Source of the DNA: JBGPQJ01 sp963829485
GTDB taxonomy: Bacteria; Chloroflexota; Anaerolineae; Anaerolineales; Villigracilaceae
Assembly: GCA_963829485.1 (NCBI GenBank)
Contig: CAWHIK010000006.1
Span: 342,119-406,118 of the forward strand
Reading direction: 5' to 3'
Length of the DNA stretch: 64,000 nt
The stretch's first letter is position 1. Each line of letters opens with the position of its first letter. Positions 9,658 to 16,131 of this stretch are shown in pieces. The notes beneath the pieces are model-generated. The model saw only the letters and a program-made list of their open reading frames with translations, was not told the DNA's origin and ran no database searches. Position numbers and translations under genes: made by a program.

Positions 9658-10665
9658 ATGAAAACATCCGACTTCGATTACTATCTGCCGGCTGAATCGA
9701 TCGCCCAAACTCCCGTCGAGCCCCGTGATTCATCCCGTTTGCTCGTTTTGGACAGAAAGACAGGCCAGATCACTCATGACGTGTTCAATCAAATCGGGCG
9801 ATACCTGCATCCCGACGATCTGCTGGTACTTAATCAAACTCGTGTTATCCCGGCTCGACTTTTCGCCCATAAATCGACTGGTGGACGCGTGGAGTTGCTC
9901 CTGCTAAAGCGTGAAGATCTGCTGACGTGGGAATGTCTAGTCGGAGGCAAAGGTCTTTCAGCGGATAAGAGGGTCATTGTGGAGAATGGTCCTTCCGCAG
10001 AAATCAAACAGGTGCTGGATGGTTCCCGCCGTTTGATCCGCTTCTCGGAACCCATTGAGCCGTTCTTCCCGGTTGCCGGGCACGTCCCGCTCCCTCCATA
10101 TATTCACTCTGCCCTCGCCGACCCTGAGCGTTACCAGACGGTGTACGCCCGCGAGCCGGGATCCGCAGCCGCGCCGACGGCCGGTTTACATTTCACTCCC
10201 CGATTGCTGGATGAATTGACGGCATCCGGTGTGAAAATCGCCTATGTCACTTTGCACGTTGGGTTGGACACCTTTGCACCTGTCATGGAAGATAACCCTG
10301 TGGAACACAAAATCCACACAGAATGGTGCGAGGTACTTTCGCAGGCTGCCGACGCGATCAACCGGACCCGACAGGTGGGAGGTCGAATCGTCGCAGTCGG
10401 GACGACCAGCGTGCGAACACTTGAGAGCCTGAAAAACGAGATTCCCATTCAGCCGTTTGCCGGACCAACGAACTTATTCATACTGCCGGGCTACAATTTC
10501 AACCGTGTGGACGTAATGGTGACCAATTTCCATTTGCCGAAATCCACCCTGCTGATGCTGGTGAGCGCATTCGCAGGTCGCGAAGTGATACTTAAGGCGT
10601 ATGAAACCGCCATCAAGGAAGGTTATCGATTCTATTCCTTCGGCGATGCGATGCTAATCCTATGA
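9658..10665 (+). CDS. queA: S-adenosylmethionine:tRNA ribosyltransferase-isomerase QueA
   Basis: QueA, 335 residues, transfers the ribosyl part of S-adenosylmethionine to preQ1-modified tRNA to make epoxyqueuosine. It is recognised by its N-terminus (SDFDYYLPAESIAQTPVEPR), the DLLVLNQTRVIPARLF region, the PLPPYI motif, TVYAREPGSAAAPTAGLHFT, and the C-terminal NFHLPKSTLLMLVSAF. Length is normal and the gene is intact. It overlaps the next gene by four bases (ATGA), so the two are translationally coupled. The start follows a -10-like box without a ribosome binding site. Confidence 0.97.
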   Translation: MKTSDFDYYLPAESIAQTPVEPRDSSRLLVLDRKTGQITHDVFNQIGRYLHPDDLLVLNQTRVIPARLFAHKSTGGRVELLLLKREDLLTWECLVGGKGLSADKRVIVENGPSAEIKQVLDGSRRLIRFSEPIEPFFPVAGHVPLPPYIHSALADPERYQTVYAREPGSAAAPTAGLHFTPRLLDELTASGVKIAYVTLHVGLDTFAPVMEDNPVEHKIHTEWCEVLSQAADAINRTRQVGGRIVAVGTTSVRTLESLKNEIPIQPFAGPTNLFILPGYNFNRVDVMVTNFHLPKSTLLMLVSAFAGREVILKAYETAIKEGYRFYSFGDAMLIL

Positions 10666-11336
10666 GCCTGTCTGTACTAAACAAGGAAATCCTCTCATGC
10701 CGTAAATGTCCACGTCTGGTGGAGTGGCGGGAAAAAGTCGCCAGGGAAAAACGGCGTGCCTACCAGGACTGGGACTATTGGGGTAAACCGGTCCCCGGAT
10801 TTGGTGACCCGCATGCGCGAGTCTTTGTCGTGGGTCTTGCTCCCGGTGCGCACGGCTCCAATCGGACAGGACGTCAATTCACCGGGGATGCTTCGGGGAA
10901 TTTCCTGTACCCGGCGCTTTATCGAGCAGGATTTGCCAGTCAGCCTGAATCAATAAGCCGTAACGATGGTTTGGTGCTCACTGATCTTTACACAGCGCCA
11001 GTCTGCCGGTGTGCCCCGCCAGAGAATAAACCATCGCATGCGGAAATGAAGAATTGTCAGCCTTTTCTCGAGCGTGAGCTGAAGTTGATCAAGCCCAGGG
11101 TGATTGTGGCGCTCGGACGGATAGCATTTGACAGTGTTTTACGGATATATTCCATCCAGAATTCGAGTTTGAAATTCGCACATGCAGCGAAGTATCAGTT
11201 TCCGACAGGCGGGTGGCTGTTGTGTTCTTATCACCCCAGTCAGCAAAACACGTTGACCGGCAGGCTGACAGCAGCGATGTTCGATCAAATCTGGCAGCTG
11301 GCTAAAGAGCTCGCAGTAATGAATATGAAAGAATAA
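10662..11336 (+). CDS. Family 5 uracil-DNA glycosylase (UdgB-like)
   Basis: A uracil-DNA glycosylase of 224 residues that removes uracil and other deaminated bases for base-excision repair. The iron-sulfur cysteines are visible: Cys13 and Cys16 (CRKC) and a second group in VCRCAPPENKP plus CQPF. The catalytic motif GLAPGAHGSNRTGRQFTGD and the C-terminal HPSQQN are typical of family 5, which lacks the polar catalytic Asp of family 1. It overlaps queA by four bases. With ruvB upstream this looks like a DNA/RNA maintenance operon. Confidence 0.9.
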   Translation: MSLSVLNKEILSCRKCPRLVEWREKVAREKRRAYQDWDYWGKPVPGFGDPHARVFVVGLAPGAHGSNRTGRQFTGDASGNFLYPALYRAGFASQPESISRNDGLVLTDLYTAPVCRCAPPENKPSHAEMKNCQPFLERELKLIKPRVIVALGRIAFDSVLRIYSIQNSSLKFAHAAKYQFPTGGWLLCSYHPSQQNTLTGRLTAAMFDQIWQLAKELAVMNMKE

Positions 11337-11375
11337 ATAATCCGGCTATAGGTTGCCGAAAAATTCGGAGGATGA

Positions 11376-12125
11376 ATGAAGAAAGTATTAAAAATTGTTT
11401 TAATTGTTGTGGGGAGCCTGCTCCTGCTTGGGATCATCGGATTTATCGCCTGGGGATTAACTCCTCTGGGTCCCGCCGACGAAGCCTTGGCTGCGATGGA
11501 ATCGGATGACGTCGTCACTGTCCAGGATAATGGTGATTATGTCGTATTCGCACCAACTGGTGTGACTCCGATTACTGGATTTATCTTCTACCCCGGCGGG
11601 CACGTGGATTATCGTTCTTATGCACCTGTCGCGCGCGAGATAGCCAGCCGTGGTTACATGGTCTCAATTGTCGAGATGCCGCTTTCGTTGGCGGTATTCG
11701 GGATTAACAAAGCAAAGGATGTCATTTCAGCCTATCCGGACATAAGGTATTGGGTCATCGGCGGGCATTCCCTCGGCGGGTCGATGGCGGCATCCTATGC
11801 CAGGAAAAACCTTGACGAGGTTCAAGGACTTGTCTTTTGGGCATCGTATCCTGCCAGCGGTGACGATTTTTCCGGCACAGATATGAAGGGGCTCTCGACT
11901 TATGGGTCAAACGATGAAGTCCTTAGTGAGGAGAATGTCGAATCCACTTTAGCTCAACTACCCCCCGGGACTATCACTGAAGTGATCGAAGGCGGAAACC
12001 ATGCCCAGTTCGGGAATTACGGTCCTCAGCCTGGTGATGGGACACCAACCATCTCAGCGGGTGATCAGCAAATACAGGCAGCTGATCTTACTGTGAGGAT
12101 CCTTCGTGCCGTTGAGGGAGAATAA
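11376..12125 (+). CDS. Membrane-anchored alpha/beta hydrolase
   Basis: A 249-residue alpha/beta-fold hydrolase with one N-terminal membrane helix (residues about 4-28). The catalytic Ser is in the nucleophile elbow GGHSLGGSMAAS (Ser132), and the C-terminal GGNHAQFG provides the His. It matches the alpha/beta hydrolase group that keeps a YPGG oxyanion region (here FYPGGHVDYRSY). GGAGG lies four bases before ATG 11376. The hydrolase domain probably faces outside the cytoplasm, as an esterase or peptidase of unknown substrate. It heads a run of four tightly spaced genes including the selenoprotein. Confidence 0.85.
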   Translation: MKKVLKIVLIVVGSLLLLGIIGFIAWGLTPLGPADEALAAMESDDVVTVQDNGDYVVFAPTGVTPITGFIFYPGGHVDYRSYAPVAREIASRGYMVSIVEMPLSLAVFGINKAKDVISAYPDIRYWVIGGHSLGGSMAASYARKNLDEVQGLVFWASYPASGDDFSGTDMKGLSTYGSNDEVLSEENVESTLAQLPPGTITEVIEGGNHAQFGNYGPQPGDGTPTISAGDQQIQAADLTVRILRAVEGE

Positions 12126-12126
12126 A

Positions 12127-13110
12127 TTGAAACGAGCATGGAAGATTATTGGCGTCATTGCGCTCATCGTTGTATTGCTCCTGCTCATCGGACCTTTAGT
12201 TTTCCAAGTCCCACCGCTGACAGGTACATCATCTGAGCGCGACCTCGCTGATACGGACAGCAGGTTTGTGGATATTAATGGCGTGGATATCCATTACAAA
12301 GAATTCGGCCAGGGTGAATCTGTATTCGTTCTGCTGCATGGTTTTGGCGCGAGCGAATTCTCCTGGCGGGAAGTTGTGGAACCGTTATCGAAACTTGGTC
12401 GAGTCATTGTCTATGACCGACCTGGATTTGGTCTAACCGAACGTCCCATGCCGGGCGATTGGGCGGGGACGAATCCCTATGGCGTTCAGGGGAATGTGGA
12501 GATTTTGGATGGATTAATGTCTGAGCTGGGTGTGGAAAAAGCCATCCTTGTTGGGAACTCAGCCGGAGGCGGTGTCGCAACAGCTTATGCGCTGGAACAC
12601 TCTGAGAAGGTGGATGGGCTGGTACTGGTAGATCCGGCTGTGGGTAGCGGGCGCGGAGGACGGTTCCCATCCTGGCTTTTACCCCTCATGGCAAGCCCGC
12701 AGCTCCGGCATCTGGGTCCTCTGCTTGTGCGCAGTATCGCAGGTGAATCGGGTGACGATACTATCCGTCTCGCGTGGCATGACCCGACTTTGATCACACA
12801 GGATGTATACGAGGGTTACCGCCGGCCTTTGAAGGCGGACAATTGGGACAAGGCGCTGTATGAATTTGCCATCGCCGCCAATCCTGTGAATTACGTTGAC
12901 AGGCTTGAAGAATTGTCAATGCCTGTTCTAGTGGTTACTGGAGACGATGACCGGATCGTGCCGACAGAATCCACTGTTCAGCTCGCCGGTAAGATTGCAG
13001 GCGCTCAACTGGTTGTTTTTGATCAATGCGGACATGTCCCTCAGGAGGAATGTCCCGATCAATTCATGGATGCGATAATTACTTTTCTAAAAGGAGAAAA
13101 TGATGACTGA
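12127..13110 (+). CDS. Membrane-anchored alpha/beta hydrolase (second)
   Basis: About 327 residues: an N-terminal membrane anchor (KIIGVIALIVVLLLLIGPLVF) followed by a classical alpha/beta hydrolase domain. Motifs seen are the HGFG oxyanion loop, the YDRPGFGLTERP segment, nucleophile elbow GNSAGGG (Ser about 145), Asp in TGDDDRIVP and His in CGHVPQEE. I chose TTG 12127 because GGGAG lies seven bases upstream and the codon directly follows the previous stop; an in-frame GTG at 12106 sits inside the previous gene. The gene overlaps the selenoprotein start by 8-11 bases. Its sequence differs from hydrolase 1, so these are not recent duplicates. Confidence 0.87.
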   Translation: MKRAWKIIGVIALIVVLLLLIGPLVFQVPPLTGTSSERDLADTDSRFVDINGVDIHYKEFGQGESVFVLLHGFGASEFSWREVVEPLSKLGRVIVYDRPGFGLTERPMPGDWAGTNPYGVQGNVEILDGLMSELGVEKAILVGNSAGGGVATAYALEHSEKVDGLVLVDPAVGSGRGGRFPSWLLPLMASPQLRHLGPLLVRSIAGESGDDTIRLAWHDPTLITQDVYEGYRRPLKADNWDKALYEFAIAANPVNYVDRLEELSMPVLVVTGDDDRIVPTESTVQLAGKIAGAQLVVFDQCGHVPQEECPDQFMDAIITFLKGENDD

Positions 13111-13582
13111 TATTGCTGTGGGCAAACAAGCTCCGGATTTTGTGATCAATGATTTCAACGGGCAGCCGGTCAGGCTGTCTGATTTCCACGGGAAAAAACA
13201 TGTTGTGCTTGCATTCCTACGGGGGTTTGCCTGACCGTACTGCCGCGCCCATCTCGCTCGTTTACAGAGTGATTTGACGGCGTTCACCGCGCGTGACGCG
13301 GAAATCCTGGCCCTCGGTCCGGACGGTCCCAATGCTTATCGCAGATATTGGGATAGCGAAAAACTTGCGTTTATTGGGCTGCCTGATCCGAAACATACGG
13401 TATCCAACCTATATAACCAGGAAGTCAATCTCTTTAAACTAGGGCGGATGCCCGCTTTATTGGTTGTCGATAAAGGAGGTATCATTCGGTACGAACATTA
13501 CGGTGATAACATGCAGGATATCCCTGAAAATTCCATCATACTTGACATCCTAGACGGATTGAATGGCGGCAAGACCTCATGA
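13100..13582 (+). CDS. Selenocysteine-containing peroxiredoxin-like protein (UGA at 13232-13234)
   Basis: An AhpC/TSA-type thioredoxin-fold protein of 160 residues, read through an in-frame TGA as selenocysteine at residue 45. Upstream of the UGA is the family N-terminus (VGKQAPDFVINDFNGQPVRLSDF, split here only by annotation length), then VVLAFLRGFA. Downstream the same frame gives PYCRAHLARLQ and continues to a TGA at 13580. The motif is therefore RGFA-U-PYCR, with U exactly where relatives have the first Cys of CPYC. A bacterial-SECIS-like hairpin follows, and selB is in this window. AAAAGGAG precedes two candidate ATGs (13100, 13103). Expected role: thiol-dependent reduction of peroxides. 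Reading the UGA as a stop would leave a useless 44-residue peptide. A TGC-to-TGA sequencing error is the main alternative. Confidence 0.85.
13241..13282 (+). promoter_or_regulatory. Candidate bacterial SECIS hairpin
   Basis: Just downstream of the UGA, 13254-13259 (TCGCTC) pairs with 13267-13272 (GAGTGA) in a six-pair stem with one G-U. The seven-base loop GTTTACA begins with G. A lower stem pairs 13241-13245 (TGCCG) with 13278-13282 (CGGCG). Twenty-five bases separate the UGA from the apical loop. This fits the known bacterial SECIS layout: a short stem within some 16-37 bases of the UGA and a G among the first two loop bases. It would be bound by the C-terminal domain of SelB. Confidence 0.6.
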
Positions 13583-14619
13583 CCTTGGGTCAGGTCGCCT
13601 TCCTTGGCTCGGGGGAGACATCTCTGTCGGGCGGCAGGATCTTTGAGGCACTTGCCCAATCTCATCCAAGGCCGCTAAAAATCGCAGTCCTGGAGACCCC
13701 GGCGGGATTTGAGCTAAATTCCTCGCAAGTGGCTGGTCGTGTGGCGGACTTCCTCTCCACCCGCTTGCAGAATTACCGTCCACAAGTGGATGTCGTCCCC
13801 GCTCGCAGAAAGAATACCGCTTTTAGCCCGGATGACCCGGAAATCTGCGCTCCACTACTTTCAGCGGACCTGATCTTCATGGGACCCGGCTCTCCGACCT
13901 ATGCCATCCGCCAGTTGGAAAACAGCCTGGCTTGGAATATCATCCGCGCACGGCACCGGTTGGGAGCCTCGCTGGTCTTCGCTTCTGCTGCCACCATCGC
14001 AGCCGGAGCCTGGGCGCTCCCGGTTTATGAGATATTCAAGGTTGGTGCGGACGTTCATGCATTGCCAGGTCTTGATCTATTCAGGGAATTTGATACCCCG
14101 TTGTCTTTCGTCCCCCATTGGAACAATGCCGAAGGTGGCTCGGATGTGGACACCTCCCGTTGTTTTGTTGGGATGGACCGGTTTACCGAGTGGTGCCGCC
14201 TGCTTCCTCCCGACCATACCACCCTGGGTCTGGATGAGCATACCGGTGTGATACTCGATTTTTCGACGAGGTCCTGCCGGATCATTGGAGTGAGTTCCAT
14301 CCACATTGTTCGGGAGTGTGCCCCGAAAGTCATTTCTGCAGGGATGGATTTTTCATTGTCGGACCTGGGTCAAATGCTAGTTCCCGATCCTATTGAATCA
14401 GGCATCCCATCCGAAGTATGGGAAATGGTAAAAAATGCGGTTCCGGAGGAAATTCACGAGGACGCCCCTCCCCCTGATGTGATCGCCTTAGCCGAGGAGA
14501 GGCTCTTAGCACGCAGCCGTAAAGACTGGCTGGCAGCGGATGCCTTGCGAAAAAGGATAACTTCTCTTGGATGGACAGTTCAAGATACTCCTGACGGTTA
14601 CAACCTTGCGAAATCCTAG
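13579..14619 (+). CDS. Peptidase S51/glutamine-amidotransferase-like protein with a CysRS-like C-terminal tail
   Basis: A 346-residue protein. Residues 1 to about 235 look like the S51 (cyanophycinase/dipeptidase E) class of amidotransferase folds: GSGETSLSGG at the start, ADLIFMGPGSPTYAIRQL, a Ser in VFASAATIAAG at the nucleophile position, and LDEHTGVI. The nucleophile elbow is SAAT instead of the usual SAGA, so activity is uncertain. Residues about 295-346 (LAEERLLARSRKDWLAADALRKRI, then GWTVQDTPDG) resemble the C-terminal helical tail of cysteinyl-tRNA synthetases, including the ADALRK and QDTPDG positions. It overlaps the selenoprotein by four bases (ATGA), so the two are co-translated. 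Function unknown. Confidence 0.7.
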   Translation: MTLGQVAFLGSGETSLSGGRIFEALAQSHPRPLKIAVLETPAGFELNSSQVAGRVADFLSTRLQNYRPQVDVVPARRKNTAFSPDDPEICAPLLSADLIFMGPGSPTYAIRQLENSLAWNIIRARHRLGASLVFASAATIAAGAWALPVYEIFKVGADVHALPGLDLFREFDTPLSFVPHWNNAEGGSDVDTSRCFVGMDRFTEWCRLLPPDHTTLGLDEHTGVILDFSTRSCRIIGVSSIHIVRECAPKVISAGMDFSLSDLGQMLVPDPIESGIPSEVWEMVKNAVPEEIHEDAPPPDVIALAEERLLARSRKDWLAADALRKRITSLGWTVQDTPDGYNLAKS

Positions 14620-14640
14620 AATTTCGCAAGGTTTTTTATT
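14602..14640 (+). terminator. Intrinsic terminator of the hydrolase/selenoprotein operon
   Basis: A perfect 13-bp stem (14602-14614 with 14621-14633, AACCTTGCGAAAT/ATTTCGCAAGGTT) has a six-base loop that holds most of the TAG stop codon, followed by TTTTATT. It ends the transcript from the alpha/beta hydrolases through the S51-like gene. Confidence 0.9.
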
Positions 14641-14661
14641 GCCCTAATGCGGATAGTGATA

Positions 14662-14667
14662 TAAAAT
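14662..14667 (+). promoter_or_regulatory. Probable -10 box for the nucleoside phosphorylase gene
   Basis: TAAAAT (within GATATAAAATAAT) lies 32 bases before the start codon and just after the previous terminator. A ribosome binding site AAGGAG follows at 14683-14688. No convincing -35 is seen. Confidence 0.35.
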
Positions 14668-14699
14668 AATGAGTATGGGGCAAAGGAGTACGATTCAGT

Positions 14700-15998
14700 A
14701 TGCGTGCAGTCGATATTATTATTAAGAAACGAGATAAAGGGGAGTTGAGTAAGGAAGAGATCAACTTCTTTATCAAGGGATTCGTTTCGGGCGAAATAAT
14801 GGATTACCAGGCGTCAGCCTGGGCGATGGCCGTTGTTCTCAACGGGATGAACCTGCGTGAGACCACCGATCTAACGCTTGCCATTGCCCATTCAGGCGCG
14901 ATGCTGGATTTGTCCGATGTGGTGGACATCGCCGTCGATAAACATTCCTCCGGGGGCGTGGGGGATAAGACCACGCTGGTCGTCCTCCCGGTTGTCGCTG
15001 CCTGCGGCTTGCCGGTAGGGAAAATGTCCGGGCGCGGACTTGGCTTCAGTGGCGGGACGATAGACAAATTGGAATCCATCCCTGGATATCGCGTGATCCT
15101 CACTACCGAACAATTCAAGCGGCAGCTCAAGGAAATCGGCGTGGCACTGATTGGGCAAAGCCTCGACCTGGCTCCGGCTGACGGCAAGTTGTATGCTCTG
15201 CGTGATGTGACCGGAACTGTGCAGTCCATCCCTCTGATCGCCTCTTCCATCATGAGCAAGAAGATCGCAGCCGGCGCCAATGCCATCTTGCTGGATGTCA
15301 AGGTCGGGCTGGGAGCGTTCATGCAATCCCTGGATGAAGCCAGGCTGTTGGCAGTGACCATGACGAAGATCGGCGAGATGGCGGGGAAAGAGGTGAGAAC
15401 CCTTCTTTCGGATATGAATCAGCCTCTCGGTTATGCTGTCGGAAATGCGCTCGAAGTCAAGGAAGCCGTCGATGTCCTTCATGGAGGCGGACCGGCGGAT
15501 TTCCAGGAGCATTGTTTGGTCGCCTGTGCGCACATTCTCCTTCTGGGGAAACGCGCAGAGTTGCTCGAGGCAGGCCGCCTCATGGCTGAGAAGGCCATCC
15601 ACAATGGCAGCGCGTGGGAAAAATTCCGTCAACTGGTCATTGCCCAGGGAGGGGATATCAGGACCCTGGATAATACCGACCGCTTACCGCTGGCTCAGAC
15701 ACAGGAAGTGGTAAAATCACCACAGGGTGGATATCTATCATTGGTCCATGCGCGGATGATCGGTGAGGCGGCTGTTCTTCTGGGCGCAGGCCGGACAAAG
15801 AAATCCGACCCGATCGACCATGCTGTGGGTATCGTCGTTCACCATAAAGTGGGTGATAAAGTCGAAAAAGGAATGCCTCTGTTCACCCTGCATGCGAATG
15901 GGCAAAAACAACTGGATGAAGCGCGGGAGATGGCGCTTTCGGCGTATCGCTGGCAGGACCAACCTGCCAAACCACTCCCGCTTTTTTATGACATGTGA
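14700..15998 (+). CDS. pdp: Pyrimidine-nucleoside (thymidine) phosphorylase
   Basis: A 432-residue enzyme of the thymidine/pyrimidine-nucleoside phosphorylase family that splits (deoxy)uridine or thymidine with phosphate for salvage. The N-terminus MRAVDIIIKKRDKGELS, the phosphate-binding VDKHSSGGVGDKTT (about residues 79-92), the MSGRGLGFSGGTIDKLESI signature and YALRDVTGTV are all present. The C-terminal PYNP domain (IVVHHKVGDKVEKGMPLFTLHA) is complete. Pdp and DeoA are hard to separate by eye; the N-terminus and length favour Pdp. The gene is intact and monocistronic. Confidence 0.92.
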   Translation: MRAVDIIIKKRDKGELSKEEINFFIKGFVSGEIMDYQASAWAMAVVLNGMNLRETTDLTLAIAHSGAMLDLSDVVDIAVDKHSSGGVGDKTTLVVLPVVAACGLPVGKMSGRGLGFSGGTIDKLESIPGYRVILTTEQFKRQLKEIGVALIGQSLDLAPADGKLYALRDVTGTVQSIPLIASSIMSKKIAAGANAILLDVKVGLGAFMQSLDEARLLAVTMTKIGEMAGKEVRTLLSDMNQPLGYAVGNALEVKEAVDVLHGGGPADFQEHCLVACAHILLLGKRAELLEAGRLMAEKAIHNGSAWEKFRQLVIAQGGDIRTLDNTDRLPLAQTQEVVKSPQGGYLSLVHARMIGEAAVLLGAGRTKKSDPIDHAVGIVVHHKVGDKVEKGMPLFTLHANGQKQLDEAREMALSAYRWQDQPAKPLPLFYDM

Positions 15999-16062
15999 GT
16001 AACTTGAATTCTTACAAAAGTATTAGGGTCGGATTTGGTGAAACAAGTGTGCGAAAAATCGT

Positions 16063-16068
16063 TATAAT
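16063..16068 (+). promoter_or_regulatory. -10 box for the TPR/PDWL gene
   Basis: TATAAT at 16063-16068, about 64 bases before the start codon, in a gap that holds no other gene. No good -35 at the standard distance (TTGGTG at 16035 is 22 bases away). Confidence 0.45.
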
Positions 16069-16102
16069 TAATTGAATCAACGCAAATTGCATCGCTGCCC
16101 AG

Positions 16103-16124
16103 GTGTGGGGACCCACACGAGGAG
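16103..16124 (+). promoter_or_regulatory. Hairpin abutting the ribosome binding site of the TPR/PDWL gene
   Basis: GTGTGG (16103-16108) pairs with CCACAC (16113-16118) around a four-base loop, and GAGGAG at 16119-16124 follows immediately. It may keep the ribosome binding site exposed or tune translation. No known riboswitch is recognised. Confidence 0.35.
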
Positions 16125-16131
16125 TGTTTAA

